Notes: a model not told the origin generated them from the sequence alone. Counted from the stretch's first letter, positions 42,801-53,210 are shown. The stretch is 64,000 bases of DNA from Ypsolopha sequella (GCA_934047225.1 CAKOHE010000111.1:186001-250000); one strand, 5' to 3'. A program made the numbers and translations.

Positions 42801-45036
42801 CGTTAGAAACAAACCTACGCTCAAGAGACATAAAACACTTTTTTGCGTGATGGTACGAGTTTCCTAGTATGTTAGGATTCCGTGCGAACGGTAAAGAAAC
42901 CGAATAGCGACCAGCGGGGTCACGTGACACATTGTTAATAAATAATTTTTCACATTCATCATTTGCGGGACTAGAAGCAGGTTCACAATGCACCTCTTCT
43001 AATTGCCAAAATTTTTGTAAAATAAAATCTATTGGCGGTTCAATCTCCATATAAGAGCATAACGAAATTGAACATGCGGTATTTTGGTAAACAGGCGTAT
43101 TACCAATTAGCGTAAAACCGAAGATGGTCTGAAATCCCGTCGGCGTACCCGGGGGACCAGAGACGCGGCCTGATAACAAGATATCCGCGAATAAAGATGC
43201 ACCGATAAGAATATCAATCTCACCCGGTAAGTAAAATGTTTCATCAGCAAGTGTGATATCTTTTAAATACGAAAGCGTAGACAAATCCACCTGCACCGAT
43301 GGTAAGTTGTCGGTAATACGGTCGATTACATAAGTGTCAAGCGAAATTGAAACCGAATCATCAAATCGTGAAAACAATTTAAGGTTTGTCGCACCCTTAA
43401 TTGGGTTTGATGAAGAGCCGATGCCCTTAACAAAAGCGCGGGGAATTTTCTCATATTTTAAGTTAAGCTTCTCACAACAGGAAACCGTCGAAAAACTGGA
43501 TTGTGACGCAGGGTCGCAGAGCGCACGTAGACGGACAGACATACCGTTAGAATCTTTCACGATCACTTGAATTGTACCTAAAAGGCATGTTTCATTACGC
43601 TGCGAGTTAGGCTGTAAGTTACATAAAGAAATATTATTACTCGCAGTTGGTACGGATTGAGAATCATTAGTCATATGTTCTGTGTTAGTCGCCGATACGG
43701 CAGGATCCACCAACCTCGAAGATTGCGTATGTGTGCGTGGAGACACGGTAATATTTTGACCAAGCGCGGTGTGAGTATTCATCACATTTTGTTTGCGGCA
43801 CAACATCGAATGGTGTTTACAATTACAATGGCGGCAATTATAAGACGATTTACAAGCGGAATTGTTATGCGTAATACTTAAACAATTGGTGCAACCGTTA
43901 TTAGATTTGATGAACTGAAATCTTTTCTCGATATCTAGTTTCACAAATTCGGGACACTTATATAAATTATAGTGTTTTAATTGTTTACATAGCGGACAAC
44001 AATTATTATTGGTCGAAGCGGAGACAAAAGCATGGGTTGACTTGGTACTGTACCCGGTTTTGTTGTTATTATTATTAACGGAGCGGTTCGGAGCGGGAGC
44101 GGTAATTGCGGGTGCAGTGCGGTTCAGTATCTTAGTTTGTTCCCGTAAAAATGATATTAATTCATCATAATGGGGTAAATCGGAACCACGTTTAAACATT
44201 TCAAATGAACGAGCGGTTTCAACATCAAGTTTTTTAAGGGCCAAATACATAAGGATAAAATCCGAAAGATCTTTAATATTCAGCGATTTTAAACACGAAA
44301 CAGCGGAACAGAACTTGTCTAAAAACAAGTCCAAGTTTTTTGAACTAGCGGTAGTTAAAGGGCGAAATTCAAACATTTGATCCAAATAAGTAGTGGCTAA
44401 ACTACGCGAGTCTTGAAAAGTAGAAACGAGTGTTTTCCAGATTATGTCGTAGTTAGTTGCGTTCGGTGTGATTCCAGAACAAATCGAAAGTGCCCGGCCA
44501 GAAAGTTTACCCATCAGGTATTGTACTCGTTCGTTGTCGGTCAAGTCCGGATTATCGTGAATCGTGGTTTTAAATGTTTCATAGAATGTTGGCCACATAG
44601 TAGCTTCACCAGAAAAACCAACGAGTTCCAGTTTTGGAAGCTTGATAGTAGGTTTTTTGGGACATTCCATGTCACGTGGAGCTTTAACTTTAGAGTCAGC
44701 CGATTTCGAAGAATGTGATAACTTCCGGTTGATGTATTTGCAATGGGAGTAAAGATCCTCAAAAGCTGACCAACTTTGATAATTTGGTTCAAAATTAGGA
44801 TTTATCAATACCTCTGTGTCATTAATTTCATCTATGATTACATGAATTTCTGAGCGTACAGTATCCAAAGTTTCGACATTGGCCATAAACAATTCTGCCG
44901 AAGAAACATCCTCTAAAGCGGTTTTAGAAAAGTCATAAACTCTCTGAAGGCGATTAAACAATTCTTGCCTTTTATTTTTAAGCTTCTTTAAACTATACGA
45001 CATCTTTAATTTTGCAGCTTCTGCGGAATTTGGCAT
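39826..45036 (-). CDS. BEL/Pao gag-pol polyprotein (1736 codons)
   Basis: One uninterrupted frame codes all replication proteins of the element. The start (MPNSAEAAKLKMSYSLKKLK) opens a coiled gag region. A DUF1759-type gag domain lies at about residues 128-260 (PKLELVGFSGEATMWPTFYE). Cys/His zinc motifs lie at about 348-415 (CPLCKQLKHYNLYKC; CRHCNCKHHSMLC). The aspartic protease active site is at about 507, with D-P-A-S in place of D-S-G. Reverse transcriptase carries YMDD at 922-925. RNase H begins near 1095 (FADASERGYGC). The integrase zinc H-H-C-C block is at about 1405-1450, with core residues VDYCGP near 1473, SDNATNF near 1540 and the glutamate in GGHYEIYVK near 1591. The protein ends in a DUF5641-like tail that is cut short: a frame change after TPPLQ near 39846 replaces the last conserved segment, whose codons continue in the next frame for about 40 residues. 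Everything else looks intact. Confidence 0.95.
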   Translation of the reverse strand: MPNSAEAAKLKMSYSLKKLKNKRQELFNRLQRVYDFSKTALEDVSSAELFMANVETLDTVRSEIHVIIDEINDTEVLINPNFEPNYQSWSAFEDLYSHCKYINRKLSHSSKSADSKVKAPRDMECPKKPTIKLPKLELVGFSGEATMWPTFYETFKTTIHDNPDLTDNERVQYLMGKLSGRALSICSGITPNATNYDIIWKTLVSTFQDSRSLATTYLDQMFEFRPLTTASSKNLDLFLDKFCSAVSCLKSLNIKDLSDFILMYLALKKLDVETARSFEMFKRGSDLPHYDELISFLREQTKILNRTAPAITAPAPNRSVNNNNNKTGYSTKSTHAFVSASTNNNCCPLCKQLKHYNLYKCPEFVKLDIEKRFQFIKSNNGCTNCLSITHNNSACKSSYNCRHCNCKHHSMLCRKQNVMNTHTALGQNITVSPRTHTQSSRLVDPAVSATNTEHMTNDSQSVPTASNNISLCNLQPNSQRNETCLLGTIQVIVKDSNGMSVRLRALCDPASQSSFSTVSCCEKLNLKYEKIPRAFVKGIGSSSNPIKGATNLKLFSRFDDSVSISLDTYVIDRITDNLPSVQVDLSTLSYLKDITLADETFYLPGEIDILIGASLFADILLSGRVSGPPGTPTGFQTIFGFTLIGNTPVYQNTACSISLCSYMEIEPPIDFILQKFWQLEEVHCEPASSPANDECEKLFINNVSRDPAGRYSVSLPFARNPNILGNSYHHAKKCFMSLERRFVSNADLRSEYNNIINEYLTKGYISPLHNDDQLSLGYYIPHHPVVRVDKSTTKVRICMNASTKTDSADGTRVSLNDTLHTGANLQNDLFLILLDFRLYEIAFTSDIKQMFLQVLVNADDRKFQKFLYRFDTCSPLIAYQFNRVCFGLRSSPFLAMRVVRKLCEDGSSAYPLAATVAARNCYMDDICYSTPTVQGSLQLRDELVGLLKAGGFELVKWSSNCQQLLDTLPDTHRLNSSKNFEEQTQTLKVLGLQWSPDSDEFSFTVSLDSRPCTKRNVLSVIARQYDVLGFTAPVILYAKLLLQKICILKLDWDETLPSDIAQIWQNYLKELPVLRDLRIKRHLDVFQNSKISIISFADASERGYGCVVYIRVQDDSDTCTSIRLVCAKSKVCPLKTVSVARLELCASLLMSKLTRRVVDAYKIRHNIERIYCFTDSMVTLHWIHSSPHRFKTFVATRITKIISAIPAECFYHTAGSQNPSDCLSRGLTPTQLMSHPLWFTGPAWLYLDAKEWPIKTIESASIEENLPESKTISLPAFSNEEPHPLLSLSERISSWLVLLHTIIYIYRFLRILPRSNIFTATDMDFAEVALIKALQAFYFLDEIKRLKSNKLCSPALNRLSPFLDKNGLLRVGGRLRNTDMTFDQQHPVLLPRKNHIVELIIIHYHRKNCHTGPVALMSIIRQKFWILSCRNIVRRVIHSCNYCFKAKPRQTFPFMADLPSCRVNEAKAFVHCAVDYCGPISITPYRKRGVRPVKCYLCIFVCLVTRAVHVELATDLSTNTFLSAFKRFLSRRGAVSFVYSDNATNFVGARNALSEIYNLTNSEEFKTSFANELADHRIQWKFNIPRSPHFGGHYEIYVKGFKTHLHRVVGTQLLTYEELLTVVTQIECVINSRPLTLLSEDPSELSALTPAHFLMSTPLKELPACKVADEPVNLLRRYALLDQMVESFARRWKNDYLHLLQSRGKWNTPSNPIKIGSVVVVVTDNTPPLQCRSVLL

Positions 45037-45498
45037 GTTATATAGTACAAGTTAGGCAAGTACCAGAACTATTGAAAGTTTTATACTGACTACAACATAG
45101 AATAATGCTAATGAGTTAGAGATAACACGGGCGGCGGACGAACCTGTGTACGAGTACCTCTCGATAATATTAAGAATTAGCAGGTAGGCAGATAATATTT
45201 TCTGTGAAATGATCAAATGGTATAATCGCAGCGGATAAATTAACAGAATGGCGTATTTCACTGTAGATAATTTATAATTTCCAGTATATAGGAAATGGAA
45301 TCACTAATATTTTGACGAATGCGGGGTTTTAATGCATAGATAATGCAAATAAGAGCGGGAATGCGGGGTAATACTGCGGGCAGAGTGAAAATTAGAGCGG
45401 AATTCACGTGTTCTTTAGACAAAGAACATGAAGATAGCGGTTGGAAATACCAAAAAATGGTTATAGATCGCAGATCAAAGGGCCTAAAATGGATCTAG

Positions 45499-45516
45499 AT
45501 CCGGCTCGAAGGACCA
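45499..45516 (-). promoter_or_regulatory. Primer-binding site matching tRNA-Tyr
   Basis: On the coding strand, TGGTCCTTCGAGCCGGAT begins five T residues after the 5' LTR. It is the exact complement of the usual animal tRNA-Tyr 3' end (ATCCGGCTCGAAGGA plus CCA), as I remember that tRNA. This is where minus-strand DNA synthesis would start. Confidence 0.8.
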
Positions 45517-45521
45517 AAAAA

Positions 45522-45988
45522 TGAGCACGCGATATGACGGCAGTGCTTTGTATCACCATAGGTTTTAAAAAATAGCGGGAAGTGAAGAGAAATAAATTAC
45601 GAAGATGAAAGATCTGACCTTGGGAAGGAGCTGCATGCACCACAAACCACGCTTCGCCTGAGCCACCAAGTCTCTGGTGTTCTCCAAGATGGTTTTCTTC
45701 TTCCTCTTCGTGCCTGGTTGCGCTCTTCTCGGCTAGTCTTCTTCGTAATAGTAATAGATGAAAATGAGGCGCACAGCGGGTGCGATCTCAAAATGGCGGG
45801 CGGTAGGGTCGAGGTAGGACCTAGTCGAATGACAATCAGCGTAGACCTCCGGCGTGAAAGGCTTCTGATTGACGACTGATTGATTTGCGTCCAAAACTAA
45901 GCGGGTGGAGATGCAGCGAAAATGACAGTTGAAAATATTAATTCACAACTACCCCGCAGTATGAGAGCCACAAGAAGTGGCGCGAACA
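45522..45988 (-). repeat. 5' LTR of the BEL/Pao element
   Basis: It is identical to the LTR at 39152-39618. It supplies promoter and polyadenylation functions for the element. The 485 bp between it and the coding start is a leader rich in GCGG words. Confidence 0.95.
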
Positions 45989-46049
45989 GATGGCTAAATG
46001 TAAGAAATTGCTATTTGTTTAATGGCAGGGGTAATGAGGAGAACAATAT

Positions 46050-46457
46050 GACTGCCCTGACAGAGAATATAAAGTATTACTACGTAAAGAAGCGACACTC
46101 ACCTCCCCGCGCGAATTTAACTTGCCCCGCGGTCCCCCGCAAGTTAGTGGAAATCTGGAGTCAGGCAGAGCTCGATTACCACTCGTTTGCTGCGCGCGTG
46201 TTTTGTTACAAAGTTTTATCACGATGCTGACTTTTAATCAGTATGGTGCGTTATTGCAGTGTTTATGGATGCCTGGAGAACTTTTTTTCAAAAATTAGAA
46301 TTGCGTGATCAAACCTTACAATTTCGTTCAGTAACGCATTTGGAACAATAAAATCAGTATTTATAACTTTCCATGTTTTGACAAGTTTTCATTTTTTTTC
46401 CAAAATTTATGTTTGAGTAGTTGTAAGAATTTTAAGAATTTTTCACTATATATACGA

Positions 46458-46490
<33 letters not shown>

Positions 46491-46735
46491 AATATTTTTT
46501 TAATACTGATTAATCCACGGGGAACCAGAAATTGGACTACGCTAAAATTTAGGAAGAGAATCACATAAGTTGCTGACTTATATTGTGTCCCTCTCGGGCG
46601 ACGACGCTCACACGATTGCTGCCAGCCCTAGACTAGCTCACGCACACACACAAGCGTGTGCGGACAAGCCAGATGCGCGCGTGAGAGTGTAGGTAAATAA
46701 CTTGAGCCTTGACTATGAAGTGACGGGGGTGTGGC
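46050..46735 (+). mobile_element. RepT composite, copy 1: THAP-like start plus RepT 3' segment
   Basis: It begins AGAGAATATAAAGTATTACT, the same as the copy at 52460. At 46243 it has the codons MVRYCSVYGCLENF, which resemble the Cys-x(n)-Cys opening of a THAP DNA-binding domain as found in P-element transposases, then a stop. A (TA)n run at 46445-46490 follows. From 46500 the RepT 3' segment runs to GACTATGAAGTGACGGGGGTGTG near 46735. There is no transposase core. Confidence 0.6.
46445..46490. repeat. (TA)n microsatellite
   Basis: About 20 TA units with one CGAG interruption near the start, inside the RepT composite. Confidence 0.95.
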
Positions 46736-46994
46736 CCTGACCTTATTAATAAGATGTGCTGTCTGTTTGTGCCTGACAATTACCTGCATAACAGGAAGCA
46801 CGCATTTATATCGGTGCCATCTTCACGTACAGTCACCTGCAGCAACTTGTGCGATTAGTTCTCTACAGTCGTCAGTACCTGTGTGTGATATATTTGCTGA
46901 TAGGTTTGTGACTGTGGAAAAAGAATGTCTGAAGTTCTGCGAGCGTGATGATTGAAAGGTTTGTCCTTACAATATAGTAAATTAATTTGTTTTA

Positions 46995-47802
46995 CCTTGG
47001 TCTATGACATGTTTCATATTTGGCTTGAGGAAATATGATCACGTTTCAGATTTTCGTGCAAAACTGAACTGGCTTCCCATTCGTGATCGTAGAAACTTGA
47101 GAATTGTTTGTCTTCTTTATAGTATAATTAATGATCCAAATGCACCGACATACCTCAAGTCAATGATAAAATTCATGTCTGACAATCATAATAGAATACT
47201 TCGATCCTCAAATAATCTTCTCCTCTCAACTCCCCTTCATCACTCTGGATTTCAATCCATTTCTTTTGTTGTAGTTGCTGTGCATCTCTGGAACAAACTT
47301 CCCGAATGTATCAGAAAAGCCCCCTCTCGTAACTCCTTTAAGTGTTCTGTGCACAGACACTTTTTATCTCTCAGATAATTCTTCTAAACAAACATAGGTA
47401 TGATCAGTCTCTTTCTTATTGCTCGTTCTTCGCAGTCATTATATTTATTTATTTATGTACCCATTTATCACAAATTTTATGTATTTATTCATTGTTATTT
47501 ATGTATTCTATAAGTAAGATATATATCTGTATACATAATAAAATTATATATATAAGTACATCATAAGTATTAAATCATATTTAATTTTTTTAGGTAAGGT
47601 TAAGTTACCTAGTCATTAGTTATTTAGAGTAACTTTAATTACTTTGTCATTGTAGTTTTTCATTTCTCCTGCACGCCTACCAACTACTATTTGTATTTCC
47701 TGTACTATCTTTGGGTTGACTGGTAGAGAATGCTTTATGCATTAAGTCCGCCATTTTGTACTTTAATTGTGCAATAAAGAATTTATGATGATGATGATGA
47801 TG
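46995..47802 (+). mobile_element. LINE 3' fragment (CR1/Jockey-type) with GAT tail
   Basis: The frame at 47004-47378 codes the end of a non-LTR reverse transcriptase: IFGLRKYDHVSDFRAKLNWL, RNLRIVCLLYSIIN, AVHLWNKLPECIRKA, NSFKCSVHRHFLSL. LWNxLP followed by a basic C-terminus is the standard end of these proteins. The 3' UTR has GGGTTGACTGGTAGAGAATG and GTGCAATAAAGAATT and ends in (ATG)n at about 47787-47802. It is 5' truncated. The same 3' UTR occurs reversed at 15148-15300. Confidence 0.85.
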
Positions 47803-48311
47803 TAAAACTTCGTATGTTGTTTGTAAGTTTTCATTTGTATAGCGTATTAGTCTCACTGTAATGCGGTATCATTTATTTCAATAAATAATAATAATAATTG
47901 ATACATGCTCAAACGGCTGGACACAAACCTGGGTTTCAACATTGAGAGTCCGGCCAGCGTCCTGCCAATTGACCTCAAACAATTCTTCATCTTTTTAAGC
48001 CCAACATATCGTAAAGATCATAAATGGTCTCTTTCTTTTCTCCTTGAAGTTTCAGACCACGTACTTGTACAATATACGATCATGTTTGTCTAACGCCTTA
48101 ACTATAATTGTTTTCTTATTTATCTTTTTACCTAGAGCTTCGCTATGCTAGCTACAACCGGTTGCAGCTGGCTGGATCAAGCTGGCTGATAAAACTAGTA
48201 AGAGGACTGGGACGATTTGCAATTTTTTATTTTTTATGGTATAAGATAAAGCAAAGCAGTTAATCTTCTGAAGATCCATCCGCAACTCAAGTTACCTTAT
48301 ATACATTCTAG
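47803..48311. other. No gene seen; intron upstream of the thyroglobulin-type exon
   Basis: A 62-codon plus-strand frame at 47905-48093 has no recognisable domain. The interval probably belongs to the intron ending at 48311. Confidence 0.4.
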
Positions 48312-48460
48312 TGTGCGAGTACCTCCGCGCCCTCCTGCGACGAAGACGGAGCGTTCAGCGCTCAGCAGTGCGCCGCTGGCCGCTGCTGGTGCGTCGACTC
48401 CTTTGGGACAGAGATACCGGACACTAGAACTGGGAATGGCTCGTTTGTTAATTGTATCAA
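48312..48460 (+). CDS. Exon encoding a thyroglobulin type-1 domain
   Basis: The acceptor ACATTCTAG ends at 48311 and a GTAAGT donor starts at 48461. The 149-nt exon (49 codons plus two bases) reads CASTSAPSCDEDGAFSAQQC, then AAGRCWCVDSFGTEIPD, then GNGSFVNCI. The QC, CWCV and final C, with the G-x-E-I-P loop, are the signature of a thyroglobulin type-1 repeat. These are small disulfide-rich extracellular modules, often inhibitors of cysteine proteases. The two leftover bases are completed exactly by the first base of the exon at 49823, so both exons should belong to one secreted or extracellular protein. The frame has no ATG or stop of its own, so simple ORF scanning picks a wrong frame here. 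Confidence 0.85.
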
Positions 48461-48485
48461 GTAAGTCATTGGTAAATGTGTTAAA

Positions 48486-48878
48486 TAGTAGTTTATGCTA
48501 CAAGGGCGCAAAGGAATAAATCACGAGGACGATTTAAAACACGAGCGTAGCGAGTGTTTTAAACGTAACCGAGTAATTTATTGCTTTTACACCCGTGTAT
48601 CATACTACATTTTTCAATGCATAGTGTGAGGAAATGAAAACAAATATAATCTTGTGAACTTTAAATTATAATTGGCACAAAAGGATTGTATCCAGAGCCG
48701 TTAAACAGTGGAAAAAAAAGTATAACATCTATGGTACACAGGAAAGGCTGCAGGTTAGCCAACCATTGCAAACAAATAAAAAAAAATTATAATAATAAAG
48801 CCCTAGGGCAAAATAATCGACTTTCTGTTCGGTTTTGATGCATAAAAAGTAAGCCTTTACGAGCACATGCATTGAAAA
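48486..48878 (+). repeat. RepA, full-length copy in the intron
   Basis: It starts TAGTAGTTTATGCTACAAGG only 25 bp after the donor of the exon at 48312 and ends GCATTGAAAAA. It includes the hairpin head around ACACGAGCGTAGCGAGTGTT. Confidence 0.88.
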
Positions 48879-49149
48879 AAATGTGTTAGTGTCATTGATC
48901 GCACTGGCTGATGTAAACTATTTATTGTGTAATTAAGATCTTATATTAATTCCTTTGATAATGCCATAAAGACGAAACCGGTCAGAAAGTATTAAATAAA
49001 TTTGTGGGATAGTACAAGTGATTTTCTGTACATTATGTATTGCAAGTTTCACCAAGTGCCAACAATCAACAGTGTAAACATTAAGTCATTGGAGTTTCTA
49101 GTTAAATAACCGATTAAAAGAGATATGCATGTTTTAAGACAAATGAATC

Positions 49150-49395
<246 letters not shown>

Positions 49396-49822
49396 CTGTA
49401 CATACTGTTCTTTTCTAATTGAGTGAATTAGTGATAACGTTTATAAAATCATTGTTATTTCAATATTCTATTACTATACTAATTTACTATAAATTTTTTA
49501 ATTATTTCTTTAAATAATACTTTAACCCCCATTAAAATTTTTATTATTTTATATTTAATTAAATTATCTTTTCAAATTAATTGATTAAACAATATCTTTT
49601 CAATGTAAATGAAATACTTAAATATAAGCTTATATAATATATTTTTCAAGTTAAAAACGCTGTGCCCGTTATTACCGTTTACCCGTTAGCTAGACCTCAG
49701 GGTGCACCATCCGCAGCATGGTTAGCACCTTGGAAGGAAGTCCTATAGGAGATGTTTTCCTCCTTACCTCGGTTGATAAAATATCAAATAATGATCATTT
49801 CAAAATTAAATAAATTTTTCAG

Positions 49823-50016
49823 GATTCGCGAAGAACTCTCCTGTCTGGACCTGACCTGTCGTATGGGCTGCGACTATGGTTTCGAGCTGGGAGAGAACAA
49901 GTGTCCCACGTGCAAATGTCGGGAACCGTGTGCCGACGTCACCTGCCCTGACGGGAGGCAGTGCGCGGTGGTGGATGTGGCGTGCGACGCCGACTACTGC
50001 CCGCCAGTGCCAGCAT
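49823..50016 (+). CDS. Exon encoding an antistasin-like cysteine-rich segment
   Basis: The acceptor ATTTTTCAG ends at 49822 and a GTAAGT donor starts at 50017. After the first base, which completes the last codon of the exon at 48312, the frame reads IREELSCLDLTCRMGCDYGF, ELGENKCPTCKCREPC, then DVTCPDGRQCAVVDVACD and YCPPVPA. The spacing C-x3-C-x-(Y/L)GF-x(n)-C-x2-C-x-C is that of an antistasin-type domain, a leech-type serine protease inhibitor fold. The second half has six cysteines in a WAP/follistatin-like pattern. With the preceding thyroglobulin type-1 domain this suggests a secreted multi-domain protease inhibitor or matrix protein. I do not assign an orthologue. It leaves phase 1 for the next exon, which I did not find. 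Confidence 0.85.
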
Positions 50017-50129
50017 GTAAGTGTACAACTATTTGATCAGATGACTCGAAAATAATTACTGGAGACCGATAGCTCTGACACTCGTATTCCTCAACACACA
50101 CTGTTTCGTTATATATCTAATATATTATA

Positions 50130-50932
50130 TATCTAATCGATACTAACCTAAATTGGAAAAACCATATCAAACACATTAAAGCAAAACTATCGAAATTTAC
50201 ATATGCCTTATTCGAACTAAAACATAGTACAAATACAGAAAATGCATTATCAGCCTATTACGCTTACGCATATTCCTGGCTACGATATGGATTAATGATT
50301 TGGGGTAACAGTGTGAACGCAAACGACCTATTCATTACCCAGAAAAAATGTGTCCGAATACTTGCACAAATCAACAATACACAAAGTTGTAAGCCATATT
50401 TCATAAAATATAAACTTATGACACTTCCTGCAATATATATACACGATACCTGTCTATTTGTGTTTAAAAATCGTCAAATATTTCCCCAAGTAAAAGATAC
50501 TCATAATATCAATACACGTCATAAGGAAAGATTAAATTTACCGCAATCTAGAATTCAAATGCTTAACTGTAGCCCATATTATATGGCAATAAGACTATTT
50601 AACAAACTACCAAATTATATAAAAAATGAACCAAAAATTACAACTTATAATAACAAACTAAAAACATATTTAATACAAAAATGTCCCTACACGATTGAAG
50701 AATACTTAAATAACTAGAATATTAAGATTTATAGATATAAAAGAAATTGTATTTACCTAGATTTTAAGCACAATAAAGCCTTTTTTATGATACTTACTTA
50801 AATATAAGATTGATGTTACTAGCTTTAAGTTCCTTTGCTGTGCCCGACAGGGTCCATAATTGATACTTTAAATGTTATTTAAGACCTTTCAAACATTATG
50901 GTGCAAATAAATTTGAATTTGAATTTGAATCT
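50130..50932 (+). mobile_element. LINE 3' fragment with TTGAAT tail
   Basis: Reading through from about 50136, the frame gives DTNLNWKNHIKHIKAKLSKF, YAYSWLRYGLMIWGNS, CVRILAQINNTQSCKPYF, AIRLFNKLPNYIKN and ends at 50715. This is the thumb and C-terminal region of a Jockey/CR1-like reverse transcriptase. It is followed by a 3' UTR and a (TTGAAT)n tail at about 50912-50932. The 5' part is missing. The reading frame of the surviving part is still open, so it is relatively young. Confidence 0.85.
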
Positions 50933-50978
50933 TTTCGTAATTTTTTTTCATTGGTCAATTTCTTTTTCATTGAGTACC

Positions 50979-52422
50979 AAGATGTGACCAATTCGGAGAT
51001 GTGTAGAAAAAACTACATCAAAATAAACAGGGTTGGCTGCCGCAACCTGCTGGAGCATTTTGTAAATCCAGAAAAAAAATCTGATGAAAAAAGTCACGTC
51101 TATAGGTAACAAGTAGGGCCTACTACGTTCAATAGAGCGTATCAAAAGTCACGTCTATAGGTAACAAGTAGGGCCTACTACGTTCAATAGAGCGTATCAA
51201 AAGTCACGTCTATAGGTAACAAGTAGGGCCTACTACGTTCAATAGAGCGTATCAAAAGTCACGTCTATAGGTAACAAGTAAGGCCTACTACGTTCAATAG
51301 AGCGTATCAAAAGTCACGTCTATAGGTAACAAGTAGGGCCTACTACGTTCAATAGAGCGTATCAAAAGTCACGTCTATAGGTAACAAGTAGGGCCTACTA
51401 CGTTCAATAGAGCGTATCAAAAGTCACGTCTATAGGTAACAAGTAGGGCCTACTACGTTCAATAGAGCGTATCAAAAGTCACGTCTATAGGTAACAAGTA
51501 GGGCCTACTACGTTCAATAGAGCGTATCAAAAGTCACGTCTATAGGTAACAAGTAAGGCCTACTACGTTCAATAGAGCGTATCAAAAGTCACGTCTATAG
51601 GTAACAAGTAAGGCCTACTACGTTCAATAGAGCGTATCAAAAGTCACGTCTATAGGTAACAAGTAGGGCCTACTACGTTCAATAGAGCGTATCAAAAGTC
51701 ACGTCTATAGGTAACAAGTAAGGCCTACTACGTTCAATAGAGCGTATCAAAAGTCACGTCTATAGGTAACAAGTAGGGCCTACTACGTTCAATAGAGCGT
51801 ATCAAAAGTCACGTCTATAGGTAACAAGTAGGGCCTACTACGTTCAATAGAGCGTATCAAAAGTCACGTCTATAGGTAACAAGTAGGGCCTACTACGTTC
51901 AATAGAGCGTATCAAAAGTCACGTCTATAGGTAACAAGTAGGGCCTACTACGTTCAATAGAGCGTATCAAAAGTCACGTCTATAGGTAACAAGTAGGGCC
52001 TACTACGTTCAATAGAGCGTATCAAAAGTCACGTCTATAGGTAACAAGTAGGGCCTACTACGTTCAATAGAGCGTATCAAAAGTCACGTCTATAGGTAAC
52101 AAGTAGGGCCTACTACGTTCAATAGAGCGTATCAAAAGTCACGTCTATAGGTAACAAGTAGGGCCTACTACGTTCAATAGAGCGTATCAAAAGGTGCTTA
52201 AATAAATTAAGTTTGCGAAGTCGATTCAGCATCATTTTCAGCAGGTTGTGACCAATTCGTAGTTGTGTATAAACAAAAACTACATCAAAATAAGGTTAGC
52301 TGAGCGCAACCTGGACCTTTTCTTACAGTCAGCAAAAACCAAATGCTCTAGGTTGCGCACAGTCAACCCTATTTATTTTAATGTAGCTTTTTTTCTACAC
52401 AATCAAAAATTGGTCCCATCTT
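50979..52422. mobile_element. Inverted-repeat element carrying a 55-bp array
   Basis: AAGATGTGACCAATTCGG at 50979 and TTGGTCCCATCTT ending at 52422 form the ends. Inner matches include CTACATCAAAATAAACAGGG against its complement near 52370. A further direct copy of the left arm lies at about 52248-52315, forming a local hairpin with the right end. The space between holds the 20-copy array. No coding part is present. Confidence 0.65.
51091..52192. repeat. 55-bp minisatellite, 20 copies
   Basis: The unit starts AAGTCACGTCTATAGGTAAC and recurs every 55 bp. Copies are identical except at one site: copies 4, 9, 10 and 12 read AGTAAGGCC, all others AGTAGGGCC. Each unit contains the near-palindrome AGTAGGGCCTACT. 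Confidence 0.97.
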
Positions 52423-52454
52423 TTTAATCGATACATAGGGTTACCGACTGTACG

Positions 52455-53210
52455 CTATTAGCAGAGAATATAAAGTATTACTACGTAAAGAAGCGACACT
52501 CACCTCCCCGCGCGAATTTAACGTCCCCCGCAAGTTAGTGGCAAATCTGGAGTCAGGCAGAGCTCGAGTAGCACTCGTTCGCTGCGCGCGTATTTTGTTT
52601 TGTTTTCTTGATTTTGAACACGAACACTTGTTCTATTTGTACTATTACTAGTAGTGTACTATTTGTTTCAAAACATTTGTTTTATGTTATGAAACAAATA
52701 GTACAAATGTTTGTGTTTAAAATCGAGATGCTTTTTATGTTTCATCAAGTACCGACAATCGCAAGTATAAATCTTGTTTTGTTTTATTAAGATTCTGATT
52801 TTTAATCAATATGGTTCGTTATTGTGGTATATAATGAATGCCTAGAAAACGAAGCAACCAATAAAGAACGGAGATTTTTCAAATTTCCTTCCTTCCGATG
52901 AACTAAGCCATTTTCTTTTATGTACGTGAAAAACACCTTTGACTCCTCTGAAAGGATTTGTGTCGTGACGTGACGATGTTTAAATTTTACTTATATAAAT
53001 TCACGCGTGCCACGAGAGATGCGTTCAAGAGAATCATATAAGTTGCTGACTATAAATGTTGTCCCTCTCGATCGACGACGCTCACACGCTCGCTGCCAGC
53101 CCTAGACTAGCTCACGCACACACACAAGCGTGTGCGGACAAGCCAGATGCGCGCGCGAGAGTGTAGGTAAATAACTTGAGCGAGGACTATGAAGTGTCGG
53201 GGGTGTGCTA
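52455..53210 (+). mobile_element. RepT composite, copy 2: THAP-like start plus RepT 3' segment
   Basis: The first part (AGAGAATATAAAGTATTACT ... GTCCCCCGCAAGTTAGTGG) matches 46060-46160. At 52811 the codons read MVRYCGI, a stop, then in the same frame ECLENEATNKERRFFKFPSF. This resembles a THAP zinc finger start (C...C...F-x-FP) of a P-element-type transposase. The end (53030-53200) has AAGTTGCTGACTATAAATGT and GTAGGTAAATAACTTGAGC as in the other copy. Confidence 0.62.

Larger units (their letters stand above)
39152..45988 (-). mobile_element. Full-length BEL/Pao LTR retrotransposon with identical LTRs
   Basis: The two LTRs (39152-39618 and 45522-45988, 467 bp each) show no difference in my line-by-line comparison. 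The flanks are GATGG at 39147-39151 and again at 45989-45993, a 5-bp target duplication. The coding strand is minus. The primer-binding site lies five bases inside the upstream LTR and a purine tract adjoins the downstream one. A single long gag-pol frame occupies 39826-45036. Identical LTRs mean a very recent insertion. No env-like frame is present. Confidence 0.96.

Noticed and set aside
41588..44718. Plus-strand frames within 39826-45036
   Set aside because: They are antisense shadows of the BEL polyprotein.
51091..52192. CRISPR-like repeat array
   Set aside because: Units follow each other directly with no unique spacers, and the sequence is eukaryotic. The same holds for the 47-, 66-, 79-, 80- and 132-bp arrays.
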